Under the pieces are notes generated by a model, which worked only from the letters and a program-made list of their open reading frames with translations, did not search any database and was not told the origin of the DNA. 44,383 bases of DNA from a virus: positions 1 through 44,383 of IMG/VR virus record IMGVR_UViG_3300009408_000010; one strand, written 5' to 3'. The position numbers and the translations under genes were made by a program. Shown here one piece after another: positions 25,101 to 32,340 of the stretch; position 1 is the first letter of the stretch, and each line of letters starts with the position of its first letter.

Positions 25101-25217
25101 ATCGAACAACTCTGCTTCCAACGGGTCAACAGCTTCCGGTTGGGCGTTGTTGCCTGAGTCAATCATATCGAACAACTCTGCTTCGACCGCGTGTGGCTTA
25201 ACTGGTAGGCTTGGCAT
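19158..25217 (-). CDS. Giant internal virion protein with HExxH metallopeptidase-like motif
   Basis: A 2019-residue protein in the position of the largest T7 ejection protein (gp16). The N-terminus repeats an ELFDMIDS motif twice (about residues 14-44). Then come four near-identical 29-residue repeats (VSARVSSLVSELSG, about 153-267). Near residue 820 lies SIHEFAHLFLEF, a zinc-metallopeptidase HExxH site. The centre is long, charged and helical; the last about 350 residues hold FRSLMFTLRTPVQGIASL and ALMSALLIMDVPDW, possible membrane-inserting helices. No lysozyme motif is visible. It probably enters the cell with the DNA and may cleave wall or envelope protein (inference). It overlaps the preceding gene by 20 bp. 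Confidence 0.75.
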   Translation of the reverse strand: MPSLPVKPHAVEAELFDMIDSGNNAQPEAVDPLEAELFDMIDSDNIDPNEGRDYIAKSLLGDGFKGDSEKARRVSRVSEAVSLPTDLVEQDVASFEAKAKTQEVDVASTPKLAAMIKSPHVAAVVAPDVVQMQSIEKAFTGVDSTSGAATVNKPDVSARVSSLVSELSGSVDTGSAKATQALDDVSARVSSLVSELSGSVDTGSAKATQALDDVSARVSSLVSELSGGVDTGSAKATQALDDVSARVSSLVSELSGGVDTGSAKATQFFSDVNESFMNAFKLGEDITGVGADGRAWWELDPTRDFKNLSERWVESWIKRGKIAFQAANDSTAHSDIDPSLFLDFESSKAAAMASNPTWTKEKSVAAQNAFGKEILKTLNESDRKIQSLTPRDLTFLGEALNAGILSTADLAVSAPFGALPVLTGLAGLDQYGKSRKAGESPARSANRASLSMLSSYATEVLPLKYFNDVLSGNTNAVKKFILTDTLGEQVDTALNTVSDLGFGLDVELANAETFQEAVAIQAKRQAFTLVSSSVTSGSVTAVSTPARAYHNAKVRAVESRFRAVDDLQRIDAVINATSDMTIHNEAPTEFKQFTDSLSQEVYITEEGIQELENLGVTIPDAIARVLSESGGATINAETFIKEVVGNEPVLNGLRDHIKLRDSGFTRHELTQRLDETNLKELAENVVKKKAHVASLKKIHARVTNEIMSSEVYNKTVATNVARMYAAFVETKSELLNLTPEEVDKRINVRVLPKGDPVIEDRIQKQLDIKYAKLSPDQKALQKRESLTPTLKGFMAFRTDNSTGEHARAIGFIDGIATRNTSIHEFAHLFLEFERQAAVEFGVTEDHKKTLKWMGIKSGKLEDITTEHHEKFAETFEVYTKIGEAPSPALKSMFRQFAKWLAKFMPRRPRAHFTPEIKGVFDRMLAVDAVIAEVETNPEYAQYFKSGDRAGMSDTTFKSYEKLIAKRKERAAFTAEEKLTKQLTVARRKKWNDERRLIELEVKKTLISEPVFSIRTTLKETGQRLDATLVKEILGETKLKYGLSSVAQYEGKSLLDPELVAEEYGYPTVHAMLIELNDSPTLRQETTRVAEERMVEIHGNPFNEEAVRKEVEAAMSSEVQAEILRSEIKALSPDRNKTNTSLNREDMKRRAAEFIRGFTYSEIKPARYKSAERKFAIKADRARGTPHALKFKEEQLANHYLLMESIRVKAAIGKQLAHVTAVTKRVYNTRQVDKTYVKNMKVYANSLIKPNADIESLLAWHSAQLTEKSVLIKPEFQDVQIRDALEEREAAHKDGRDPVYAIKTVRDMTAAEIEDVYQTLKTLRSLGGQVAALNSKEGKERHDQLIKTALENRSRKSHWKTPEQPQDSDGRSKFFGSYFSQMPHLLNMARKLDGSLGKANGAGAKLWERTIFDAINAGIAKRDTLQREISDKLFAVIRSPYELGITRGRKQPFVKEDGSTIHVTTEAVFMLTLYYGEESSRQRVRENTFAMQGLTDGDMTRLMERLTVDQLEAVNGVWSIVDDLWYHISEASVALRGSAPKKERPVPFTINGVEMSGGHMMLRYVDRPSDVSGATNENLNIESLAPKTLGTFVGRTKSVLTALELNVENINSYIEESVHYAAFAETAREMQSVLGNAEVQDAVRDAQGEAFLNALFDAARHVTSGISDSGWKAEWINSTSRYFRRVAIFRSLMFTLRTPVQGIASLVNIQKDIGGAAWIASAGKLMSDRAGMVAYVHSRSSFMTGYHSSNNSRELREVMNQIVTKGKVDATVRKITKFGFWLDSTVNSSLAYPTWIAKYEKVFATSGNDQFAAREADNAVATSVGSGVDSYLGGLFQSANGEPTKALTFMAGWFNMQYNRYYNATEGGEKFNADAAAEIIMRPMILALMSALLIMDVPDWDDPEAVTAWAVRNYGGFMAGSFMGVRDVVGALNNFHGSTPMTRGTDSIGSAVGTMLNTLSDPSKMDTPILTTLKIASNLIPVAGSGQIIRVMTGVNSYEEGNERGSPVKLGYQFAVKGKE
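24420..24760 (-). repeat. Four in-frame 87-bp tandem repeats in the giant virion gene
   Basis: The anchor GTTGCCTTCGCGCTCCCAG recurs at 24421, 24508, 24595 and 24682, an exact 87-bp period. Copies differ at only a few bases, falling into two variants (GGV and GSV in the protein). They encode amphipathic helices resembling coiled-coil segments. Confidence 0.95.
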
Positions 25218-26826
25218 AAATTTTCACCGCTACACGACGTAGCATTGCTTTATAAGTGGTGGGGGATACCGATATGCCCTTCTTCTCTATGGCACCATCG
25301 ACAATGTTTTTAACGGCGAGCATGTCGCCTTCCAGATTCGGGTCATCCCAGTTGATCGTAGCGAACTTCTCGCTTTCCTCAAAAAACATCGCCGTGGGGT
25401 CTGCTTTCAGCTCAACGAATTTCAGCTTAACGAAATCCCGCTTCTCAACCTCAGTCATTTCCTTTCCTGACTGCTGGCGTAATAGTTTTTCCGCGCTCAA
25501 TGCCTGCTGCACCTTCCCGTGTTCCACGGCGTTTATTTTGATGCCACCAAACGCTGCTGCAATATTGGTGATCATATTGCTTTCCGTAACGCCTGTAGAC
25601 AATTCGACGGGTTCGTTTTTAACCATCTTAAGAATGGCGTTATTGTAGTCGAGTTGGTGTTGACCTTTGACGTTGTTTATGAAATCGTTGCGGTTTAGTA
25701 GATCGTTGGCGGCCTTGTAGTTTCCATCCGATATGTGTAACTGGATCTGTTTCTCAAGTGTGAGACCGAAACCTGTTGAACGCTTGAGAATACCATCGCC
25801 TTTCGTCACGCCGCCTGCTTTTTGGAATGCCAGCAGTCTACGGTTGTTTTCATCGCCCATTAAAGTCCACGCATCAGGGTCATTCTCTTGGATTGTGGCC
25901 ACATCTGTCTCGCCGTTTGCAACTGAGTACCCGTACTTCTCGAACGATTCGAGTTCTGACATAGTTTCAACTTTCTGTCGCTGTGCGCTGACGAAATTCC
26001 ATCGAGACTCAGCCGCTTCCCGTAACTTCGTGTTCTTGATTTTACCCAACACGCTCAGTGCAGCGGTCGGGTCGTCGGGCAGCCTGTCTACAATGGCAAA
26101 ACTTTCGGATTTAATTTTTGAGTTTTGCCATTCCTCTTTGAGATCAGCTTGCACGGTCGCTGGGAGTTTTTTCATCCATGTGGAGTTGAGTGCTTGACCT
26201 TTTACATCTTCAGGCATGAGCTTAAATCGACCAGCCGCAACGGACTGTTGCCATTTTTCGATCTGCGTTTGAACCTCCTGTTCACTCATGTATTGGTTGG
26301 CAGCCCCATTGTGTAGATGGTTAACGAATGTTTCAGTCAACGCCTGCACATCTTCGGGGGAATTCGCGGTAATGGCAGCCTCTCTCATGGCCGTGGTTTT
26401 AGTGGCTATATCAGCACGATTTACATCAACCTCACGATTCCACGCAAGGTTTTGAATTTCAGAACGTGACGTATCAATACGTTGGTTCATCCGCTGTGTA
26501 AAATCAGCACTGTTCACAGGGTTTATGAAGCCGCTAGCGAGGTCATTCATTTTACTCTGTAACGCCGTGGTGTAACGCTCATCATAAGTGGTGTAATCGT
26601 CATCGCCTTTTTTGCCGATGTTGCGTTTCATCTCAGACTCAGCAAGAAGAAAGTCGGCCTCAGCCTGAGTCTGCTTGTACTGATCAAAGTTATCGACAGC
26701 GGTGGCAGCCGTGGTGGTTAGAATCTGAGCGAAAGATGCACCGGTGTTGAAGTCCTCAACAACAGGTTTATCTGTAGCAGTCGTGACAGATTGAGCGATT
26801 CGAGAAACGTCAGGTAAACGCGCCAT
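25198..26826 (-). CDS. Internal virion protein (T7 gp15-like position)
   Basis: A 542-residue, mostly helical, charged protein. Segments such as QYKQTQAEADFLLAESEM, DFTQRMNQRIDTSRSEIQ and EQEVQTQIEKWQQSVAAGR are typical of phage ejection proteins that line the conduit used for DNA delivery. The order nozzle, small protein, small internal protein, this gene, giant protein parallels T7 genes 12 to 16. It begins within the stop of the preceding gene (TAATG). No enzymatic motif seen. Confidence 0.7.
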   Translation of the reverse strand: MARLPDVSRIAQSVTTATDKPVVEDFNTGASFAQILTTTAATAVDNFDQYKQTQAEADFLLAESEMKRNIGKKGDDDYTTYDERYTTALQSKMNDLASGFINPVNSADFTQRMNQRIDTSRSEIQNLAWNREVDVNRADIATKTTAMREAAITANSPEDVQALTETFVNHLHNGAANQYMSEQEVQTQIEKWQQSVAAGRFKLMPEDVKGQALNSTWMKKLPATVQADLKEEWQNSKIKSESFAIVDRLPDDPTAALSVLGKIKNTKLREAAESRWNFVSAQRQKVETMSELESFEKYGYSVANGETDVATIQENDPDAWTLMGDENNRRLLAFQKAGGVTKGDGILKRSTGFGLTLEKQIQLHISDGNYKAANDLLNRNDFINNVKGQHQLDYNNAILKMVKNEPVELSTGVTESNMITNIAAAFGGIKINAVEHGKVQQALSAEKLLRQQSGKEMTEVEKRDFVKLKFVELKADPTAMFFEESEKFATINWDDPNLEGDMLAVKNIVDGAIEKKGISVSPTTYKAMLRRVAVKIYAKPTS

Positions 26827-27266
26827 TAGGGTTTAACTCCACCGGTAGCAGCCTTGATACCGAAATCAAGAACCGACGAGAAAATCGCACTATTGGCCTC
26901 ACGACGAGCCGACTTAGATGCGCGGTCGGCTTCACGACGACGACGATCCGCATCTGTGCGTAAATTCCGTGCGTTGGTTGCTGAATCAAACAGAGCGGCC
27001 ATTGCGTTAAATTCAGAGTTTACCTGGAGGTCTGCCAAAACCTGATTACCTGACCCGACTGAACCAGACGCGCCGAGGGCAGCACTGGCATCGCCTACAC
27101 GCATTGAACCCTGTCGTCGAATTTCGTTTGATTTGCGTGTGCCAGACCCGAAAACCTGACCCGACTGATGATCCAGTTGACCCGCTGTTGAGTACGCAGA
27201 CTCACGATTCGCAGAGGCTTTGTCGAGAATGGTTTGAGCTTTTGAAAACCCACCAACTACATCCAT
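26826..27266 (-). CDS. Small internal virion protein (T7 gp14-like position)
   Basis: A 146-residue protein: a Ser/Gly-rich first half (GQVFGSGTRKSNE, ASAALGASGSVGSGNQVL) and a basic helix rich in Arg and Ala (DADRRRREADRASKSARRE), ending in a hydrophobic segment (FSSVLDFGIKAATGG). In T7-like virions the corresponding protein inserts in the outer membrane during ejection. Assigned by position and composition, not by a recognised family. Confidence 0.6.
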   Translation of the reverse strand: MDVVGGFSKAQTILDKASANRESAYSTAGQLDHQSGQVFGSGTRKSNEIRRQGSMRVGDASAALGASGSVGSGNQVLADLQVNSEFNAMAALFDSATNARNLRTDADRRRREADRASKSARREANSAIFSSVLDFGIKAATGGVKP

Positions 27267-27583
27267 TGGAATAATCTCTCAGTTCCATCTACCGGCTTAA
27301 ACCCGACAGACATTAAAAATGTTTCAGAGGTCTCATACTGAGTGTCGGCTATAGCGAACACAGGGGTATCGAATTTTGACAGAAGCTCACGCATTAAACG
27401 GACGAGACGCACAATGTCTTTCGGTGAAACGTCTGACCTTATGACGCGTGAAAATGCCTGTAGAGGCGTTGTTCTGATCACACCTGCAAGCATAACCTCC
27501 TCGATTATGAACCCACTACATGACTCAGAAACAGATCCATAAATCGCCTCAAGGTCGCTTCTTCTTAGTGATCTGATCGAGTT
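27257..27583 (-). CDS. GNAT-like small virion-module protein (T7 gp13-like position)
   Basis: A 108-residue protein beginning MNSIRSLRRSDLEAIY, the usual opening of acetyltransferase-fold proteins. TPVFAIADTQYETSETFLMSVGFKPV near the end resembles the last GNAT strand-helix-strand; quoted in part, the SVGFKPV motif is the clearest. The acetyl-CoA P-loop is not obvious, so catalysis is doubtful. A gene of this kind sits between nozzle and internal virion genes in many podophages and may be an assembly factor. The start at 27583 overlaps the nozzle gene by 35 bp and lacks a clear ribosome binding site; a frame extends to 27655. Confidence 0.6.
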   Translation of the reverse strand, partial: NSIRSLRRSDLEAIYGSVSESCSGFIIEEVMLAGVIRTTPLQAFSRVIRSDVSPKDIVRLVRLMRELLSKFDTPVFAIADTQYETSETFLMSVGFKPVDGTERLFQWM

Positions 27584-30341
27584 CATAAGTAATAGATAGG
27601 ATTGTAGCAGGAAATAGGGTGGTGATTCCAATTTTACTATTGACGCGCAAAGCATCGTTTACAGGCATTGAACCAGTATCGTATTCGTCAACCGTCTGAA
27701 TGTTGGTCGGGTAATCGACAGTAGGCAATGAACCCGCACGAAACTGTCTATCAGCGTTCATGAATCCCACTCGAACGCTTTGTAGAACTGTATTCAACGC
27801 TGAGATTGCAATGTTCTTGACACGTTTTCGTTTCGATAGTGTGATCTCATCATCGAAAGCTTGGAGTTTATTACTTACCCAACGCGCTTCGACTTGGATA
27901 CCAACGGTGACAGCAAACACTGAGTTACTAGGTACCGTAAGCGAACCGCCTGAAACAATCGAGAACCCAAGGTGTTTCGGTTGAATGTCACCAGACTCGA
28001 AACCCCAGCAGGCGAGAGCCACGCCTTCTAGGTGGCTTAAACCTGTGACAGCAGGAAATGACTGAGGTGAACCGTATGTGACATGTTTACTGAAATCCAG
28101 TGCAGTGCGTTGTCGGTAGTTGAAATCACCCAGCTTAACGAGACGTGTAGTGTGCGTGAACGGTGCGGTGCCGATGGCATAGATAGCATCTTCACCGCCC
28201 CCGTTCACGCCGCTGGTAGGTAGTGAGACGAAGTGATCAATGGAACCAAGCAGTGCGATACCGATCTCACTCCATCCTGTGACACCTGTGGTTTTATCGT
28301 CGAGGTAAACATAGCCACGTTCGCCAGTGGCAGCGTAGACCCGTGTCTCAGGGAAACGGGTGACAGCCATCGACGTAACATTCAACGGAATGTAATCAGG
28401 ATTCGTCGCCGTGGTATCCACAGATTCGCCACTGTCTGAAAGGTATGTGTATTCGCTCCGATGTATTGCACGTCCGCCGCGATGAACGAAGAACACACGC
28501 CCGTCGGTTTTCACAGGTGCGACGTGTGAAGATCCTACAGTTGAGATCGGGACGAGGTTGCAATTCATGGGTGTGATTGGAGAACTTAATGAGTCGGAAC
28601 GAATCGCAATTTCAGCAGAGTCGGTTCCGAGAATGAGTTGGCGACCGGATTCCAGCCACAGCGCCTCGCCTGACAAACCAAACGCCACTGTTCTGTCAAC
28701 AGACGCAGAGCCGCCGAGCAGTGAGTCAACGGTGAAGTCCTCATAAACATCGCTGACGGAACCCCACACTCGATCCTTTCGTGCATACCAAAGTCTGTTC
28801 TGATGGAAATCGAGAGCAGTTGGCCACCCTTGATCGTCAGACCACGCACCCCATCGCCAATCGCGGGTTGGCGATGGAATGACGACACCGAAACCCACAT
28901 TCGCCGGATTACTTATGACCTGCACCGGTGCAGCTTTCATTACTTCGATCTGAACCGTTGTAGTGTTCAGGACACCGACGATTTTATAGACAGCTTGAGT
29001 TGACCCGCCTGTTGCGTAAATCGTCAAGAATATCTCACCAACTGTGTAAGACGCGGCTGACACGGAGAGTCTGTAATACAGAACCGTCACGTTTAGTGCA
29101 TCGTTGAATTTTTTTAATGTCGTCGCTGTAGTTTCGGTTGCGACATCAGTCCAACTGACGTTATCGGGACTGACTTGCAGCGTGACCGTTGTGCCAGCCG
29201 CGCCGCCGGAGTACGCAATATCGTAAAAAATATCGCGTTGCGCCAGACTGCCTGAGATTTTAACACTTTCAGTGGTTCCACCGAGAGCGTCGTTGATAGC
29301 TAGAGGCGTGGACTGCTGCCCTTGAAAGTCGAGAAACAGAGTTCGACCAAAGTGTAATGTCTCGAAAATAGGAGCAGATGAAACAGTCGCAGAGAAAGGA
29401 TTGCCGAAATCGTAACGAGGCTCTATTGCGCCTGCACCCGTGTTGATTCCGTTTTTGGGCATGGTTCTCAGGTTCGTGTTGGAGATACCCCATCCACCGT
29501 TGCCGAAACTTGAAATCTTAAACGGTTGACCGCCGTTGTTCGTTGTGAAGTAGATAACATCATTTGATTGTTTCCAACGAAGCGATGTCTGTGACTCAAT
29601 CGGTGTGTGTGACAGCTTGAAATCTGTGGTAGACGGCTGAAACCCAATAAACTCAACATCCGCACCGACACCAGCGTTGACAGCCGTGGCGGTGATCACG
29701 GCGACACCGCCGAAACTGACAGGTAGTGAATACGTTCCACCTGTCAGAGTCACGTCGAGATACGCGCCCGTGCCGACCCCCGTGCCGACCGTAATGCGAA
29801 CCGCAGTGGAATCGGCACGAAGAATCACGGTCAAGTAGTGTTGAGTGCTGGTCACAGGTGCGCTGACCGTCTGGTGGATGTACGCGGGGTCAGACGGGCT
29901 GAACGAGGCCAACGTGACGTATGGCAGTGAAGGGTTCGCCAACACTGTAGATGTTGATGACACGGGTGGTGTAGACCACGCTGCGCTCAAAACGCCTACA
30001 ACTGGGGTTAGATCAGGGTCAATCAACGGCACGAAGTTAGGCACAGTGCGTGATACGCGCTTGTCATTCACCCAGAAATAAACACTGCCGTTGCTGTCAA
30101 ACTCAATCAGCGCCGTGTTGTTTATGTCGGCCACGAACGGCACCAGAGCAACGGTCGAACTGATGGGTGAAGCGTTGGCACCGAGATCTTCGAAACCGCT
30201 GCGAGAAGTCATTGCACCAGCTCTCAAGGGCATGAAGTTATCCATGACAGACGAGGACTCACGCAACTGTTTAACGTCATATCGACCCTGTGAGAGCGGC
30301 GAAAGAACACCGCGATTAAATGTGTTAGTAACCGCGACCAT
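27549..30341 (-). CDS. Tail nozzle protein (T7 gp12 / tail tubular B type)
   Basis: A 930-residue protein. Family features are the start VTNTFNRGVLSPLSQGRYD and MDNFMPLRAGAMTSRSGF, the central WPTALDFHQNRLWYARKDRVWGS region (in part), and GLSGEALWLESGRQLILGT. It forms the hexameric nozzle at the tail tip, through which DNA leaves. The beta-rich middle (about 160-470) is longer than in T7 gp12 (794 aa), so an inserted domain is likely; VTLQVSPDNVSWTDV looks like an Ig-like or carbohydrate-binding fold. It follows and slightly overlaps the adaptor gene. Confidence 0.9.
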   Translation of the reverse strand: MVAVTNTFNRGVLSPLSQGRYDVKQLRESSSVMDNFMPLRAGAMTSRSGFEDLGANASPISSTVALVPFVADINNTALIEFDSNGSVYFWVNDKRVSRTVPNFVPLIDPDLTPVVGVLSAAWSTPPVSSTSTVLANPSLPYVTLASFSPSDPAYIHQTVSAPVTSTQHYLTVILRADSTAVRITVGTGVGTGAYLDVTLTGGTYSLPVSFGGVAVITATAVNAGVGADVEFIGFQPSTTDFKLSHTPIESQTSLRWKQSNDVIYFTTNNGGQPFKISSFGNGGWGISNTNLRTMPKNGINTGAGAIEPRYDFGNPFSATVSSAPIFETLHFGRTLFLDFQGQQSTPLAINDALGGTTESVKISGSLAQRDIFYDIAYSGGAAGTTVTLQVSPDNVSWTDVATETTATTLKKFNDALNVTVLYYRLSVSAASYTVGEIFLTIYATGGSTQAVYKIVGVLNTTTVQIEVMKAAPVQVISNPANVGFGVVIPSPTRDWRWGAWSDDQGWPTALDFHQNRLWYARKDRVWGSVSDVYEDFTVDSLLGGSASVDRTVAFGLSGEALWLESGRQLILGTDSAEIAIRSDSLSSPITPMNCNLVPISTVGSSHVAPVKTDGRVFFVHRGGRAIHRSEYTYLSDSGESVDTTATNPDYIPLNVTSMAVTRFPETRVYAATGERGYVYLDDKTTGVTGWSEIGIALLGSIDHFVSLPTSGVNGGGEDAIYAIGTAPFTHTTRLVKLGDFNYRQRTALDFSKHVTYGSPQSFPAVTGLSHLEGVALACWGFESGDIQPKHLGFSIVSGGSLTVPSNSVFAVTVGIQVEARWVSNKLQAFDDEITLSKRKRVKNIAISALNTVLQSVRVGFMNADRQFRAGSLPTVDYPTNIQTVDEYDTGSMPVNDALRVNSKIGITTLFPATILSITYELDQITKKKRP

Positions 30342-31518
30342 TGCGACCTCTCCCGTTTGTGTTTCTGCGAGCTTGACTCCATGAACCGGCTCTCAGTATT
30401 TGAGGTGGTTGGTTCACAACATCATTGCCGATGGCACCCTTGCGTCGAATTTCATGTTCTCGATCTAGGCGGTTCATGACGTTCCGATCTGTGACCAGAA
30501 TGCCACTGATGTCTTTCGCCAAATAACTGGCCACATATCGTTTAAAGGACGCAGGCCACGAATCAGGCTGACCGAGAGCCGCATCAGAGACATACTCTAG
30601 GTACAGAACTTGCCAATCAGCGTAGAATCGGTTCGACTCTGATTTGTAAACCTGTAACCGGTTCGTCAAAGTCTCGTCAGTGTAAATCCCAACGAGCCGA
30701 CGAAAATCAGCCGGACGTGTGAACACATATTGATGTCCCCACAGTGGCGTGAGTGACGGGTCATAACTGATCTGCGTGGTCTGTCTCGCCCATGCCCACC
30801 CAGTGTCTTCCAGCGCCGCTTCAACCAGAGACGAACCCATCGCCACATCCAGTGCTGCACGTTCACGGGAGTCATCGGTTGGCGTTGCCAACCGTTCGAT
30901 TCCCAGCAGTTGCAACGCATCGTTGTAGAGAGCGTAGTGCGCTGGAGCAAGCGTTGCGTTGGAGGGGTTCGTTCGAGACGATGGTTCGTTCTGGGAGTCG
31001 AGTTTCAGCGCAGCTTTAACGCGTTGATTAAAGGTCGCGTCAATCTCTGCGAGCTTGTCAGAGTCGAACCGTGTAGTGAGTTCTCTGGCGATGTATGCCG
31101 ACACAACCCGTGCGAACGATTGCGTCCATCGAGCGTAAAGCGGTTCGAGCGTGTTTGAAACGTAACGTACCCAGATAGCAGGGTAATTACATGAAATTGT
31201 CTGACCGTCAGTAATGTACTGATTGATCTCTTGTGTGAGTTCAGGATCACCAAACACACGCACCGTGGCGATCCAATCGACAGGTAGCGTAAACACGTTG
31301 TTGAACGATGTGCTGGTTGAGGGTAATGAAACGGTTAAGGGTGCGACAATCGACGCGAAAGACGGCTTAACAACCTCCAAGCAGAACCGAACCGCTCCGA
31401 AATTCCACACTGCATCAGCGCGAAGGCGCGGTTCGTCAGAATCGGTAAGCGCCGTTATAGGGCGTTCACCGAGAAGAAGGAAGGCATCGTTGTAAAGCCC
31501 TAACTGATCAAGTGCCAT
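30325..31518 (-). CDS. Tail adaptor, tandem-duplicated (two gp11-like halves)
   Basis: A 397-residue protein whose halves are paralogous. Residues about 5-50 (LGLYNDAFLLLGERPI, LTDSDEPRLRADAVW) correspond to about 195-245 (YALYNDALQLLGIERL, TPTDDSRERAALDVAM). Later parts also align: LPVDWIATVRVFGDPELT with RPADFRRLVGIYTDETLT, VRYVSNTLEPLYARW with LEYVSDAALGQPDSW, and VSAYIARELT with VASYLAKDIS. T7 gp11 is about 196 aa, so this is a fused dimer of the adaptor that joins portal to nozzle. A 12-subunit ring could then be built from six copies, or one half may sit outside the ring (inference). Confidence 0.85.
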   Translation of the reverse strand: MALDQLGLYNDAFLLLGERPITALTDSDEPRLRADAVWNFGAVRFCLEVVKPSFASIVAPLTVSLPSTSTSFNNVFTLPVDWIATVRVFGDPELTQEINQYITDGQTISCNYPAIWVRYVSNTLEPLYARWTQSFARVVSAYIARELTTRFDSDKLAEIDATFNQRVKAALKLDSQNEPSSRTNPSNATLAPAHYALYNDALQLLGIERLATPTDDSRERAALDVAMGSSLVEAALEDTGWAWARQTTQISYDPSLTPLWGHQYVFTRPADFRRLVGIYTDETLTNRLQVYKSESNRFYADWQVLYLEYVSDAALGQPDSWPASFKRYVASYLAKDISGILVTDRNVMNRLDREHEIRRKGAIGNDVVNQPPQILRAGSWSQARRNTNGRGRNGRGY

Positions 31519-31562
31519 GAGTGTCTAACCTGTGTTCGCGCCGGATCGTATACCGTGCTTGT

Positions 31563-31985
31563 TTATTCTTCCAGTTTCGCAACGTGTTCGGTCAGTGCGT
31601 CAATAGCCTCGTCTTTCGTAGCAATCATGTCTTTAACCACGGTTCCATCGGACTGCTTGATCACGCACCACTTCTTTTTACCACGCATTTTAACTTCGTA
31701 GCCATCAATTTCAACTACCGGCTTGGACTTTTTACACTTTACGAGTTCGGTGAACGATTCCTGAATTACTCGAATATCAGTGCCGTCAACGTGAGTTACG
31801 ATTAAACGCATGACCCATGTGTTGTCTTCAGCAATGACCCGAATCTCAGAACCGGCAGAAAAACTACCGGCATAGATCGTCCAGAACTCAGCCTTGAGAA
31901 TATCGGCGCGGTCAGTGTCTCGATCAACCAGAAGGTTGAAACTCTGATACGCGAAATCCCGTAACTGTAGATCTGAAATTTTCAT
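31563..31985 (-). CDS. Head-associated protein, possible cement protein
   Basis: A 140-residue protein with beta-rich core (EIRVIAEDNTWVMRLIV, TDIRVIQESFTELV) and a C-terminal part (VEIDGYEVKMRGKKKWCVI) ending in an acidic helix. It lies two genes after the capsid protein. In BPP-1-like podophages a cement protein of similar length is encoded next to the capsid gene, so that role is possible, but I see no diagnostic motif. The ribosome site is weak (AGGTTA). Confidence 0.5.
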   Translation of the reverse strand: MKISDLQLRDFAYQSFNLLVDRDTDRADILKAEFWTIYAGSFSAGSEIRVIAEDNTWVMRLIVTHVDGTDIRVIQESFTELVKCKKSKPVVEIDGYEVKMRGKKKWCVIKQSDGTVVKDMIATKDEAIDALTEHVAKLEE

Positions 31986-31989
31986 AGTT

Positions 31990-32295
31990 TTAACCTGAGT
32001 TGAGGGCTGATGTATTTCCAGCGAAATCGGACAAAGTTAATGCGCCTGATGGTAGTAAAATCACCGAAGCCTTCCATATTGCTTTTAACCCAGTGGTGGC
32101 GTTCCAATTGACGTAGAAAGCGTCGCCGCGCTTGCATCCAGCACGTTCAAGACCATCTACACCGAAGTACCCGTCATTAGTCTTGAACAGCATTGCACTA
32201 TCAGCAATCGGCGGGTCGTATTGCCATGTGTTTGAAGCTCCCGAAAATGTCCCCGTTGTTAAATAAATCGGGTTATTAAGTGGATCGTAAGCCAT
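31990..32295 (-). CDS. Hypothetical virion protein downstream of the capsid gene
   Basis: A 101-residue protein rich in Gly, Asn, Thr and aromatic residues (LTTGTFSGASNTWQYDPP, GDAFYVNWNATTGLK), predicted to be beta-rich with no membrane segment. GAGG precedes the ATG. Separated from the capsid stop by a strong hairpin, its expression may be lower than that of the capsid. Decoration or head-completion roles are possible; unrecognised family. Confidence 0.6.
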   Translation of the reverse strand: MAYDPLNNPIYLTTGTFSGASNTWQYDPPIADSAMLFKTNDGYFGVDGLERAGCKRGDAFYVNWNATTGLKAIWKASVILLPSGALTLSDFAGNTSALNSG

Positions 32296-32312
32296 GAGTT
32301 TATCCTCAGCGC

Positions 32313-32333
32313 GAGCCGATCAATGATCGGCTC
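32313..32333. terminator. Perfect 9-bp hairpin after the capsid gene
   Basis: GAGCCGATC and GATCGGCTC flank a 3-nt loop, 8 bp beyond the capsid stop. No T-run follows on either strand, so it is more likely an attenuator, or an RNA 3'-end stabiliser that keeps capsid mRNA abundant relative to downstream genes, than a full terminator. Confidence 0.7.
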
Positions 32334-32340
32334 TGTTGGG

